Shown: positions 1-8,276, counted from the stretch's first letter. The stretch: 12,825 nucleotides of DNA from Gemmatimonadota bacterium (GCA_003220855.1 QHTP01000148.1:1-12825); one strand, 5' to 3'. Notes: generated by a model not told the origin, from the letters alone. A program made the numbers and translations.

Positions 1-169
1 GGCCGATCGCAAGGGACAACCCGGGCACATGGTGCGCGGGCATGAATGCGGCCACGACCGAATCGATTCGGCGGCCCACGCTGTTGGGCAATGCGGCTGG
101 TCGCTGTCCTACCGCAGGCGACGATAGCGCCACGATGAGTGTGACGGTGGCAGACAGACCGCGAAGCAA
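1..169 (-). CDS. Serine hydrolase, beta-lactamase family (N-terminal fragment)
   Basis: This is the 5' end of a gene that runs off the left edge. From a TTG codon at 169 the frame is open for 56 codons. It begins with a signal peptide: MLRG, then a hydrophobic stretch (LSATVTLIVALSS), with a plausible cleavage after PAVG. Next comes RRIDSVVAAFMPAHHVPGLSLAIG. The pattern 'ID..V..FM....VPG.SLAIG' is the usual N-terminus of the beta-lactamase/serine hydrolase family (class C beta-lactamases, D-aminopeptidases, esterases). The catalytic SxxK would lie further left, so function beyond the family cannot be judged. The start lies 8 bases after the proS stop, with AGGG about 7 bases upstream of TTG. 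A GTG at 196, inside proS, is an alternative start that only lengthens the signal peptide. It is probably the last visible member of the leftward operon and is exported. Confidence 0.72.
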   Translation of the reverse strand, partial: MLRGLSATVTLIVALSSPAVGQRPAALPNSVGRRIDSVVAAFMPAHHVPGLSLAIG

Positions 170-177
170 CGAGCGCC

Positions 178-1680
178 CTAGTACGCCTGCGCCCACACCG
201 CCTCCGCGACGCTGGGCTTGCCGCACCACATGCACGTCGTCGGCGCCTCGGCCGAGCGGAACTCGGGATCGGGCAGCACGCGCACGGTCGCCCCCGTCTC
301 CTGCTTGATCTCCGCCTCGCACCCGCCCGAGCCGCAGAACCCTCCGTAGGCGAAGCCCCCCCCGCCGGCGCCCTTCATGAACTCGATGAACTGCTGCTTG
401 GTGACGCCCCGGACGGAGTGGGCCTCGGGCCGCTCGCGCGCGGCTGCGAACAGCCCTGTCTGGATCTCCTCCAGTACGCCGGCGACGGTGCGCGCCAGGC
501 CGTCGAGCTTGATCGGCGCCTTGCCGCCCGTCCGACGCGCAGCCATCGCCTGCCCCGCCGCCACGTCGCGCGGCCCGATTTCCAGGCGCAGCGGCACGCC
601 CTTGGCCTCCCACTCGAAGTATTTCGCGCCCGGCTTCATGTTGTCACGCAGATCGAGCTCGACGCGGATGCCCGCCTGCTCGAGCTCCGTTTTCACCCGA
701 CCCCCGACCCCCGATGCCTGGCCCCTTTCTTCTTCCGACTTCCAGATCGGCACGATCACCACCTGCACGGGCGCCAGCTTGGGCGGGCACACGAGGCCGT
801 TGTCGTCCGAATGGGTCATCACGAGCCCGCCGATCATGCGCGTGGTCACGCCCCAGGACGTGTTCCACACGTAGTCGAGCCCGCCCGGCGCCGTTTGGTA
901 CTTGACCTGGAACGCCTTGGCGAAATTCTGCCCCAGGTTATGCGAGGTCCCCGCTTGGAGCGCCTTGTTGTCCTGCATCAGCCCTTCCAGCGCGTAGGTC
1001 CGCACCGCGCCGGCGAACTTCTCGCTGTCGGTCTTGCGCCCGGTGATGACCGGCATCGCCATCCACTGCTCCTGGAACGTGCGGTACACGCCGAGCATCC
1101 GCCGCGCCTCCGCCTCGGCCTCGGGCTCGGTGGCGTGCGCCGTATGCCCTTCCTGCCACAGGAACTCCGTGGTGCGGAGGAACAGTCGGGTGCGGAGCTC
1201 CCAGCGCACGATGTTGCACCACTGGTTCATGAGCAGCGGCAGGTCGCGGTAGCTCTGAATCCACTTGGCGAACATCGCGTAGATGATCGTCTCCGACGTC
1301 GGCCGCACGACCAGGGGCTCCTCGAGCGCGGACGCTGGATCGGGCATGAGCGCCTGCGCGCCTGCCTTCCCGGTCGCCATGAGACGGGTGTGCGTCACCA
1401 GCGCGACTTCCTTGGCGAACCCCTCGACGTGCTCGGCCTCCTTTGCCAGGAAGCTCATCGGGATGAACAGCGGGAAGTAGGCGTTCTGGTGACCCGTCGC
1501 CTTGAACATGTCGTCCAACGCCCGCTGCATCAGCTCCCAGATGCGGTAGCCGTGCGGGCGGATCACCATGCAGCCGCGCACCGGCGAGTGGTCCGCCAGC
1601 TCGGCCTGCATGATCACGTCGTTGTACCACTCGCTGTAGTCGTGCGCACGGGGGGTGATCTTCTTAGCTTGAGCCATCAC
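178..1680 (-). CDS. proS: Prolyl-tRNA synthetase, archaeal/eukaryote type
   Basis: Charges tRNA-Pro with proline in the cytoplasm. It has 500 residues and the short 'type 3' architecture without the bacterial editing insertion between motifs 2 and 3. Visible parts: N-terminal DYSEWYNDVIMQAELAD (14-30), PTSE loop (127-130), motif 2 around RTTEFLWQEGHTAHA (169-183), and motif 3 with TRMIGG (280-285) followed by SDDNGL. The anticodon-binding domain covers about 305-405. The C-terminal domain carries C449, C454, C483 and C486 (CX4C and CX2C), the zinc ligands of this type, and the chain ends in the conserved terminal tyrosine (AQAY). The start is GTG at 1680, overlapping the hisS TGA by 4 bases (GTGA), or ATG at 1677 overlapping by 1; AAGGG 9 bases before the GTG favours the former. 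Translational coupling to hisS is likely. Confidence 0.97.
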   Translation of the reverse strand: MMAQAKKITPRAHDYSEWYNDVIMQAELADHSPVRGCMVIRPHGYRIWELMQRALDDMFKATGHQNAYFPLFIPMSFLAKEAEHVEGFAKEVALVTHTRLMATGKAGAQALMPDPASALEEPLVVRPTSETIIYAMFAKWIQSYRDLPLLMNQWCNIVRWELRTRLFLRTTEFLWQEGHTAHATEPEAEAEARRMLGVYRTFQEQWMAMPVITGRKTDSEKFAGAVRTYALEGLMQDNKALQAGTSHNLGQNFAKAFQVKYQTAPGGLDYVWNTSWGVTTRMIGGLVMTHSDDNGLVCPPKLAPVQVVIVPIWKSEEERGQASGVGGRVKTELEQAGIRVELDLRDNMKPGAKYFEWEAKGVPLRLEIGPRDVAAGQAMAARRTGGKAPIKLDGLARTVAGVLEEIQTGLFAAARERPEAHSVRGVTKQQFIEFMKGAGGGGFAYGGFCGSGGCEAEIKQETGATVRVLPDPEFRSAEAPTTCMWCGKPSVAEAVWAQAY

Positions 1681-2960
1681 TTGAAGACGCCCTTGCGGAC
1701 TTGGGCCAACGCCACCTTGCGCTGCCTTCCGGTCTTGAGATCCCTCACCACGGCCACCTTGGCCTTACGCTCGTCGGGTCCGACGATCACGGCGCGGGGC
1801 GCGCCCCGCGCCGCGGCGAGCTCGAGCTGCTTCCGGATGGGGGCGTCCCGCAGGGCATACTCGACGGCGACGCCGCGATCGCGCAGCTCGTGGGCGAGCT
1901 TGAGCACGGGTGCCACGTCCTCGCCGCCCACCGCTATCAAAAACGCGTCGAGTCGACTCGGCGCCTCGGCGGCCTTCGCGTGCTCCTTCAAGAGTTCTCC
2001 GAGGACGACGTCCCCCATCCCGAACCCCACGCAGGGCAGATCGACGCCGGCGATCTCCTGGATCAGCGTGTCGTAGCGGCCGCCTCCACAAATCGCGCGC
2101 AGCGATCGCTTGGCATCGAACAGCTCGAAGACAATCCCGGTGTAATAAGCGAGCCCGCGGACGATCCGAAAGTCGACGTGGACGAAGTCGCCCAGACCCA
2201 TCGCCTCGAGCCGCGCGCCGCATTCCCGCAGCTGCTCCGCCGCAGGAGTTGCGAGCAGGCGCGCCACCGTCGCACGGTCCTCGTTTGCAAGGAGACTCAG
2301 GAACGAGTGAACCGAGGCCTTCCGTTCCGGGGAATCGCCCAGCGCATGTTGCAGCCGCCGCTCGGTCAGCGCCGGCTCGTCCCCCCACTTGTCCAGGGCG
2401 CTCAGGACGCCCAGCATCTCGCCGTCCGCCACCGCGTGGCCATGCTTCAGCTCGTTCGCGAGAATCCGTCGGTCGGACACCCGCAGGCGCACGTCCGTCG
2501 ACGTGAGCCCGAAGGCTCGCGCGATGTCGATCACCGCCGCCATAATCTCGGCGTCGGCCGCCGGCCCCGCCTCGCCGATGATGTCCATGTTGAGCTGGAA
2601 GTGCTCGCGCAGGCGTCCCCGCTGCTGCCGCTCGTACCGGAACAGCTGGGGGATCGCGAACCAGCGGATCGGCTTCTTGAGCGCCTGCGCCCGGGCGCCC
2701 ACCATGCGGGCCAGGGTCGGCGTCATCTCGGGCCGCAACGCGACCTGGCGGTCCCCCTTGTCCTGGAACGCGTACAGCTGCTGCACGATCTCCTCGCCGC
2801 TTTTCTCGGTGTACAGCTCCAGCGGCTCGAGCGGCGGGCCGTCGTATTCCTGGAAGCCGTAGCGCCGCGCCACGTCGCGCCAGGCGCCAAAAATGTGGTT
2901 ACGGAGCGCTAGTTCTTCGGGATAAAAGTCGCGAAACCCTGGTAGGGCTTGTCCTTGCAT
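1677..2960 (-). CDS. hisS: Histidyl-tRNA synthetase
   Basis: Class II aminoacyl-tRNA synthetase that charges tRNA-His; 427 residues, normal length. It begins with the typical GFRDFYPEE (8-16). The catalytic core shows RPEMTPTLAR (76-85), motif 2 with RYERQQRGRLREHFQLN (108-124), the histidine-binding loop RGLAYYTGIVFE (268-279), the glycine-rich CGGGRYD (291-297), and motif 3 with GFGMGDVVLGELL (312-324). A C-terminal anticodon-binding domain covers about 335-427. The loop has Ala where many HisRS have Asp (RGLDYY), a variant I regard as lineage-specific rather than damage. ATG at 2960 lies 9 bases after the folC stop. No convincing Shine-Dalgarno precedes it, so it may depend on translation of folC. 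Its last codons overlap the proS start. Confidence 0.97.
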   Translation of the reverse strand: MQGQALPGFRDFYPEELALRNHIFGAWRDVARRYGFQEYDGPPLEPLELYTEKSGEEIVQQLYAFQDKGDRQVALRPEMTPTLARMVGARAQALKKPIRWFAIPQLFRYERQQRGRLREHFQLNMDIIGEAGPAADAEIMAAVIDIARAFGLTSTDVRLRVSDRRILANELKHGHAVADGEMLGVLSALDKWGDEPALTERRLQHALGDSPERKASVHSFLSLLANEDRATVARLLATPAAEQLRECGARLEAMGLGDFVHVDFRIVRGLAYYTGIVFELFDAKRSLRAICGGGRYDTLIQEIAGVDLPCVGFGMGDVVLGELLKEHAKAAEAPSRLDAFLIAVGGEDVAPVLKLAHELRDRGVAVEYALRDAPIRKQLELAAARGAPRAVIVGPDERKAKVAVVRDLKTGRQRKVALAQVRKGVFK

Positions 2961-2969
2961 CGCAACAAT

Positions 2970-4196
2970 TTAGGCGACCGGCGCGAAGCCGGGCAAGCGG
3001 GCGAGGGCGTCGCCGACGGTGTGAAACGACCCGGTGACGATCACCGTCGCCGCGCCCACACCGACCCGCTCGAGCGCGCGCGCGAACTGCGGCTCGAATT
3101 CATGCGCCACCGCAAGTCCGCCGAGCTCGCGCTCCAGCCGGCCCAGGTCCCACCGTCGCCGCTCCGGCGCGGTGTCGGGCACGGTGAACACGAACGCGTC
3201 GACCTCCGGCGCGAGCGCGTCGATCATGCCGAGATAATCCTTGTCGCCGAGCACGCCGACCAGGGCGTGACGGGGACGCGGCGGATTGCAGTCGCGCAGT
3301 GTGTCCGCGAGCACCAGCGCCCCGTCCGGGTTGTGCGCCACGTCGAAGATCCACTTGCCGCGGACGTCGAACCGGCCGGGGACGTATGCACGCCCGAAGC
3401 TCTCCGGCCAGGTGTCGCCGGCCGGCCCGAACGGCGGTGGCAGCCGGTTCAGCGCCTCCAGCGCGACCCACGCGTTGGCCTGCTGGTGGCGGCCGAGCAG
3501 GCCCAGGCGCCGCGCCCGAGGAGGGGGACGCGTGGTATCGGCCAGGATCACGGGCTCCGCGCCCCGCCGGCCCGCCTCGGCCGCGAGCTCCTGACGCACC
3601 GCCGGGTCCCGCTCCCCCGTCACGAACGGTACGCCGGGTTTGGCGATCCCAGCTTTCTCCCGGGCGATCGCCTCGAGATCAGTCCCGAGGTAGTCGGTGT
3701 GCTCGCGCGCGATCTTGGTCACGACCGACACCAGCGGCGTGATTACGTTGGTCGAATCGAGCCGCCCGCCCAGCCCCACTTCGATGACGGCGACGTCCAC
3801 CCCCCGCGCGGCGAGGTCGGCCAAGGCGATGGCGGTCGTCGCCTCGAAGAAGCTCGCGTCCAGGCGTTCGATCTCGGACTGGAGAAAGCTCGTCCACTCG
3901 GCGAATGCTTGTTCCCCGATCGGCACGCCATCCACCTCGATGCGCTCGCGGACCGAGACCAGGTGGGGCGAGGTGTACAGCCCGACCCTCAGGCCGCGGG
4001 CGCGCAGCTCGGCCGCCACGAATGCGCAGGTGGACCCCTTGCCGTTGGAGCCCGCGATGTGGACGGAGGGGAAGTGCCGCTCGGGATGGCCCAGTACGCG
4101 CAGGAGCCCCTCGGTCGGTTCGAGGCTCCATTTGATGCGGCTCCCTTGTCGGGCAAAGAGAAAGCGGCAGGCGTCCTCGAACGACAGCAGGCTCAG
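2970..4196 (-). CDS. folC: Folylpolyglutamate/dihydrofolate synthase, probable CTG start
   Basis: Mur-ligase-family enzyme that adds glutamates to folates and, in bifunctional members, makes dihydrofolate; cytoplasmic. From CTG at 4196 it is 408 residues, close to family length. The N-terminus reads MSLLSFEDACRFLF, then the ATP P-loop GSNGKGST (49-56), YTSPHL (74-79), EVGLGGRLDSTN (139-150), EKAGI (180-184), and DVAHNPDG in the C-terminal domain. The first GTG, at 4019, would delete the P-loop, so it cannot be the true start. No ATG, GTG or TTG lies in frame between the upstream stop at 4413-4415 and that GTG. CTG at 4196 overlaps the accD TGA as CTGA and has GGAGG 7 bases upstream. accD-folC is a widely conserved pair. 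The function is secure; the start is inferred. Confidence 0.93.
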   Translation of the reverse strand: MSLLSFEDACRFLFARQGSRIKWSLEPTEGLLRVLGHPERHFPSVHIAGSNGKGSTCAFVAAELRARGLRVGLYTSPHLVSVRERIEVDGVPIGEQAFAEWTSFLQSEIERLDASFFEATTAIALADLAARGVDVAVIEVGLGGRLDSTNVITPLVSVVTKIAREHTDYLGTDLEAIAREKAGIAKPGVPFVTGERDPAVRQELAAEAGRRGAEPVILADTTRPPPRARRLGLLGRHQQANAWVALEALNRLPPPFGPAGDTWPESFGRAYVPGRFDVRGKWIFDVAHNPDGALVLADTLRDCNPPRPRHALVGVLGDKDYLGMIDALAPEVDAFVFTVPDTAPERRRWDLGRLERELGGLAVAHEFEPQFARALERVGVGAATVIVTGSFHTVGDALARLPGFAPVA

Positions 4197-5059
4197 TCGG
4201 CAGCCTCCGCCGGTTGCCGGCCAGCCATGTGGCGCAGCAGCTGGCCGGTGGTGTCGCGCAGCTCGCTGCGTGGCACCACGGCGTCCACCATGCCGTGCTC
4301 GAGCAGAAACTCCGCGGTCTGGAAGCCCTCCGGCAGGTCCTGGCCGATGGTCTGTTTGATCACGCGCGGTCCCGCGAATCCGACGACGGCACCCGGCTCC
4401 GCCACGATCACATCACCCTGCATGGCGTAGGAGGCGGACACCCCGCCGGTGGTGGGGTTGGTGAGGATGGAGATGAAGGGCACGCGAGCGGTGCGCAGCC
4501 GGGCGATCTCGACCGACGTCTTGGCCATCTGCATGAGGGACAGCACACCCTCCTGCATCCGGGCCCCGCCCGAGGCGGAGACGATGATCAGCGGCGTCCG
4601 CCGCTCCGCCGAGCGCCTCGCGACCCGGGCGAGTTTCTCCCCCACCACCGAGCCCATCGACCCGCCCATGAAGTTGAAGTCCATCACGCCGACACCGACC
4701 CGTATCCCATCCAGCCGGCCGTACCCCGTGCGGACAGCCTCGAGCGGCCCCGCCTTGTTCATCGCGGTCTCGAGGCGCTGCTTGTAGTTCTCGAAATGCA
4801 GGGGATCGGTGGAGCGGAGGCGGGTGTCGAGCTCGTGCCAGGAACCCTCGTCCACGAGGAGGTCGATGTATTCCTGAGCGGAGATGCGGCGATGGTGCCC
4901 ACAATTGGGGCACACATTCAAGGCCCGAACGAACCGGTCCTTGATGTCGATATGGCCGCACTCGTCGCACTTCTCCCACGCGTCGGCTGGGATCTCCAAC
5001 TTGATCCGCTCCGACGTGCGCGGTTTGCGCTCTTTCTTGAACCAGGCCATGCGCGCCAT
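4193..5059 (-). CDS. accD: Acetyl-CoA carboxylase carboxyltransferase subunit beta
   Basis: Beta half of the carboxyltransferase that moves the carboxyl group from biotin to acetyl-CoA, giving malonyl-CoA for fatty acid synthesis; its partner AccA is not in this window. It has 288 residues. The N-terminal zinc ribbon has C31, C34, C50 and C53 (CX2C-X15-CX2C), characteristic of bacterial AccD. The crotonase-like core shows SGGARMQEG (163-171) and TNPTTGGVSASYA (200-212), which form the acyl-CoA/oxyanion region. ATG at 5059 is annotated; ATG at 5050 (MAWFKK) is equally possible, and neither has a clear Shine-Dalgarno. It is separated from rodA by 72 bases, the only sizeable gap in the operon, so an internal promoter is conceivable, though I see no convincing one. 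Its end carries the ribosome binding site of folC. Confidence 0.97.
   Translation of the reverse strand: MARMAWFKKERKPRTSERIKLEIPADAWEKCDECGHIDIKDRFVRALNVCPNCGHHRRISAQEYIDLLVDEGSWHELDTRLRSTDPLHFENYKQRLETAMNKAGPLEAVRTGYGRLDGIRVGVGVMDFNFMGGSMGSVVGEKLARVARRSAERRTPLIIVSASGGARMQEGVLSLMQMAKTSVEIARLRTARVPFISILTNPTTGGVSASYAMQGDVIVAEPGAVVGFAGPRVIKQTIGQDLPEGFQTAEFLLEHGMVDAVVPRSELRDTTGQLLRHMAGRQPAEAAD
4204..4208 (-). promoter_or_regulatory. Ribosome binding site that decides the folC start
   Basis: On the minus strand these bases read GGAGG, inside the last codons of accD. They end 7 bases before CTG at 4196, the optimal spacing. Two further in-frame CTG codons at 4190 and 4187 would sit 13 and 16 bases away, so the first is preferred. 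Confidence 0.7.
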
Positions 5060-5131
5060 AGTGGGGGGGTAGAAGGCGACAATTTGGGAGCGGGTCCGGG
5101 CCGGCGCCAGTCCCGCGTGCGTAACTCATTG

Positions 5132-6379
5132 TCAGAGTTCAGCATACCCTGACTGGCGCGATTCCCAAGCGACCCGAAGCGAGATCCCCACCGCCAACGA
5201 GCAGGCGAGCAAGAAGGAGCCGCCGTATGAGAAGAACGGCAGCGGGATGCCGGTGACGGGCAGCAGGTTCACCGTCATTCCCACGTTCTCGATGATGTGC
5301 GAGAACAAGAGCCCCGAGATCCCGAAAACGCACAGGCTGGAGTAGGGATCGGTCGCCCGACGCGAGATGCGCAGCAGCGCGAACACGAGCGCTGCGAACA
5401 GGGCCAGCGCCAGGAGCACCCCGACGAAGCCGAGCTCTTCACCCACCACCGGGAAGATGAAATCGGTGTGCTGTGCCGGGAGAAACGCCAGGCGCTTCTG
5501 TGGGCCGTGCGTATAGCCCTGGCCCAGGAACCCCCCGGATCCGATGGCGATCTTCGACTGAATGACGTGCCACCCCGTGGCGCGCGGGTCGACCTCGGGG
5601 TTCAGGAAGGCGAGCAGACGGTTCTGCTGGTAGGGCGCGAGGCGCCGCCAGAACGGTACGGCGATGACGCCCATGACCACGTTCGCCAGCATCACCCCGA
5701 GCCCTTCCCAGACGTACGGCCGCCACCACAGCAGCAGCGCGAACAGCACCACGATCCACGCGCCCCACGCGACGGTCGAGAACGCCAGCACCAACCCGAT
5801 CACCGGCGATCCGAGCAGCAGCAACAACGAGGGCTTGGTGCCCGCCCAGTAGAGCATCGCGAACAGCACCGCGATGAAGACGATGGCGCTCCCCAGGTCG
5901 GGCTGCTTGGCGACGAGCAGCGTGGGCACGCCCGCGATCAGGCAGGGGGGGACGAGGTCGCGCAGCGTGGCGGGCGCTTCGCGCCGCTCGGCCAGCCAGC
6001 GCGCCAGCATCAAGATGACGGCGAGCTTCGCGAGCTCGACCGGCTGGCCCAGACGCACGCCGCCGATCGAGATCCAGGAGCGCTCGCTCGCCGCGGTGCC
6101 CGCCCCCGTCCCGGCGGTGAGCGTGATCATGAGCACCAGGATGCTGATCCCATAGGCGTAGGGCGTCGCCCACTCGAGCAACCGCGGCGACGTGCGGTAC
6201 ATCAGGAACATCGCCACGAGCCCCACGCCCAACCAGATCACCTGTTTGTGCCAGATGGTCGACACGAACGTCGGCACGTCCGTCTGGCCGGCGGAATAGA
6301 GCGCCGCGAGCCCGTATGCCGCCAGCGCGACCGTGACCGCCAGGAGCGGCTTATCGATCTCGCGGAGGGGGGGTCGCAT
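5132..6379 (-). CDS. rodA: SEDS peptidoglycan glycosyltransferase RodA
   Basis: Integral membrane polymerase that builds glycan strands from lipid II during cell elongation, working with the transpeptidase PBP2. It has 415 residues with about ten hydrophobic segments. SEDS motifs in order: RSWISIGG (100-107), QPVELAKLA (112-120), KQPDLGSA (158-165), NRLLAFLNPEVDP (253-265), IGSGGFLGQG (279-288), the HTDFIFPVVGEELGF stretch (304-318) with D306 at the position of the essential Asp of RodA/FtsW, and TGIPLPFFSYGGS (376-388). Ordering next to mrdA supports RodA rather than FtsW. ATG at 6379 lies inside mrdA, overlapping it by 29 bases. The Shine-Dalgarno is weak, consistent with coupled translation of the two partners. 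The identity is clear. Confidence 0.97.
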   Translation of the reverse strand: MRPPLREIDKPLLAVTVALAAYGLAALYSAGQTDVPTFVSTIWHKQVIWLGVGLVAMFLMYRTSPRLLEWATPYAYGISILVLMITLTAGTGAGTAASERSWISIGGVRLGQPVELAKLAVILMLARWLAERREAPATLRDLVPPCLIAGVPTLLVAKQPDLGSAIVFIAVLFAMLYWAGTKPSLLLLLGSPVIGLVLAFSTVAWGAWIVVLFALLLWWRPYVWEGLGVMLANVVMGVIAVPFWRRLAPYQQNRLLAFLNPEVDPRATGWHVIQSKIAIGSGGFLGQGYTHGPQKRLAFLPAQHTDFIFPVVGEELGFVGVLLALALFAALVFALLRISRRATDPYSSLCVFGISGLLFSHIIENVGMTVNLLPVTGIPLPFFSYGGSFLLACSLAVGISLRVAWESRQSGYAEL

Positions 6380-8276
6380 TGCCGGTGTCGGGGCGTGTGA
6401 CGCCCGTGTCGGTCGGCACGATCGGCACGATCGTGGAATCCTCGACCGACGGCGGGCCAGGGAGCAGCTGCCGGGAATGCGGCGCGGTGTCCGTGGGGAA
6501 GACGATCCGGACCTTGGATGCCGCGGTGGTGTCGACGCCGAGGTAGTGCCCGATCACGCGGGTGACGAGGGGAGCCACGTACGGACCCTCGCGGGCAAAC
6601 TCGATGATGGCGCCTACGACGATCTCGGGCTTCTCGGCGGGCGCGAACCCGATGAACCAGCCGTGCGCGGGTCCGTGGGGATTCTGCGCCGTGCCGGTCT
6701 TGCCGGCGATGGCGATGCTGCCCCCGAAGCGCCCAGCGCCCCGTGCCGTGCCCTGCTCCACCACGCGGTTCATCGCCTGACGCAGCCCCGCGAGCTGGTC
6801 GGGCGAGAGCCCGAGGCTCGTATTCGAGCCGGCAGCGGGATGAACGAGATACGGGGGTCGGGCGCGCCCGTCGCTCGCGAGCATCTGGTAGAACCGCACC
6901 ATGTTCACGAGCGTCTGCGCGTTCTCCCCCTGCCCGATGGCGAGGTTGAGGGTGACGGCGGACGTCCAACGGCGCGGGCCGTAGACGCGGTCGTAGTAGT
7001 CCGTCCCGCCGGGAAACACGGCCGTGATCTCGCCCGGGAGATCGATCCCCGTGCGGGAGCGGAACCCCAGCCCGCTCGCGTCCTCGAGCATTGACGTGAG
7101 CCCGAGCTTCAGGCCGAGCTGATAGAAGTACACGTCGCAGCTCTGCGCGATCGCGTCCGACAGGGTCAGGTCGCCGTGGCCGGTGGCGGACCAGCAGCGG
7201 AAGTAGCGGTTGCCATACTGCAGCCCGCCGCGGCACGGGATCGGCATGTGCGAGCGAAAGGTGACGATCCCGCGGCGCAGCGCCATGGTCGCGATTGCCA
7301 GCTTCCACGTGGAGCCTGGGGGATAAAACGTCTTGATCGCGCGATCGAGCAGCGGGTGCGCCGGGTTGACGTTGAGGGAGCGCCAGTAGTCGGGATCGAC
7401 ACCGCCCACGAACGCGTTCGGGTCGTAGCCCGGTGCGCTGTACAGCGCGAGGATCTCCCCGCTGTTGGGATTGAGCGCGAGCAGGGCGCCGCGCTGGCCC
7501 GCGGGGAAGATCTCCGCCACGTAGCGCTGCAGGTCCAGGTCGATCGTGGTGGAGAGCGCCCGCCCCGGAATCGGCGGCAGGGTCGAGGCCGCGCCGACGT
7601 CCCGCACCACGCGTCCCAGCGCGCTTACCTCCACGAATCGCACGCCGTCCGCGCCGCGCAGCGAGTCGTCGTACTCCCGCTCCAAGCCATCCTTGCCAAG
7701 CAGCCCGCCCAGGCGCACCGGCGCCAGGCGCCGTTGCGCCCGCTCGGCCTCGGTCACCTCCCCGATGTAGCCCACCAGATGGGCCACCAGCGCGCTGTCC
7801 GGGTAGTGGCGTTTCGGCTCGGGCTGGATGAGCAGGCCCGGGAATATCAGGCGCCGCTCCTCCAGCGCCGACACGACCGCGAACGTCGCATTGGGGAGGA
7901 CGGTGACCGGCACGTAGGGCGTGCGCCGGTAGCGGACCAGGACGCGCTCGATGCCCGCGTTGTCGAGCTTTACGAACGGCGCGAGGCGCGTCAGGGTCGC
8001 ATGCAGCGAGTCTTCGTCCGCCGCCGGGAGCAGCGAGACCGTGTAGCCCGGCACGTTCTCGGCGAGCACCTTGCCGTTGCGGTCGGTGATGATGCCGCGC
8101 GGCGCCGGCAGCGGGATCGGGCGCAGCCGGTTCGTCTCGGACTGAAGCTGGTACTTGGAGTGCTCGAGGATCTGGGTGCGAAAGAACACGACCACGAGCG
8201 CCGCCAGCGCCACCCACACGACCATGCGCGCCAGCCGCAGCCGGCGCTCGAGCAGGTACGGATGGAACGAGCTCAT
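6351..8276 (-). CDS. mrdA: Penicillin-binding protein 2, elongasome transpeptidase
   Basis: Class B PBP that cross-links new peptidoglycan in the periplasm and activates RodA. It has 641 residues. A single membrane anchor covers about 17-33. Then comes the PBP dimerization/pedestal domain with LPAPRGIITDRNG (56-68) and the transpeptidase domain from about 260. Active-site motifs: SxxK as STWK (S322-K325), SxN-type as SCD (379-381), and KTG (526-528). C348 and C361 flank the GLQYGNRYF segment before the second motif, a pair seen in many PBP2 proteins that could bind metal or form a disulfide. After about residue 590 there is a Pro/Thr-rich tail of some 50 residues with repeated PTDT-like units. 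ATG at 8276 overlaps the mreD stop as ATGA; a longer open frame upstream is only the mreD shadow. The gene ends within rodA. Confidence 0.96.
   Translation of the reverse strand: MSSFHPYLLERRLRLARMVVWVALAALVVVFFRTQILEHSKYQLQSETNRLRPIPLPAPRGIITDRNGKVLAENVPGYTVSLLPAADEDSLHATLTRLAPFVKLDNAGIERVLVRYRRTPYVPVTVLPNATFAVVSALEERRLIFPGLLIQPEPKRHYPDSALVAHLVGYIGEVTEAERAQRRLAPVRLGGLLGKDGLEREYDDSLRGADGVRFVEVSALGRVVRDVGAASTLPPIPGRALSTTIDLDLQRYVAEIFPAGQRGALLALNPNSGEILALYSAPGYDPNAFVGGVDPDYWRSLNVNPAHPLLDRAIKTFYPPGSTWKLAIATMALRRGIVTFRSHMPIPCRGGLQYGNRYFRCWSATGHGDLTLSDAIAQSCDVYFYQLGLKLGLTSMLEDASGLGFRSRTGIDLPGEITAVFPGGTDYYDRVYGPRRWTSAVTLNLAIGQGENAQTLVNMVRFYQMLASDGRARPPYLVHPAAGSNTSLGLSPDQLAGLRQAMNRVVEQGTARGAGRFGGSIAIAGKTGTAQNPHGPAHGWFIGFAPAEKPEIVVGAIIEFAREGPYVAPLVTRVIGHYLGVDTTAASKVRIVFPTDTAPHSRQLLPGPPSVEDSTIVPIVPTDTGVTRPDTGNATPPPRDR

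Noticed and set aside
418..2076. Long plus-strand open frame opposite proS and hisS (552 codons), and similar long plus-strand frames at 2949-4430 and 7176-8642
   Set aside because: They are antisense shadows of high-GC genes; their translations are rich in Arg, His and Pro with no family motifs, while the minus strand carries complete conserved enzymes.
2961..5088. Shared AAATTGTnGC-like string upstream of hisS (2961-2971) and accD (5078-5088), considered as a regulatory motif
   Set aside because: Only about ten bases, two copies, at different distances from the start codons; likely coincidence.
5060..5131. Internal promoter or terminator in the rodA-accD gap
   Set aside because: No convincing -35/-10 pair, hairpin with T-run or riboswitch-like structure could be read in these 72 bases.
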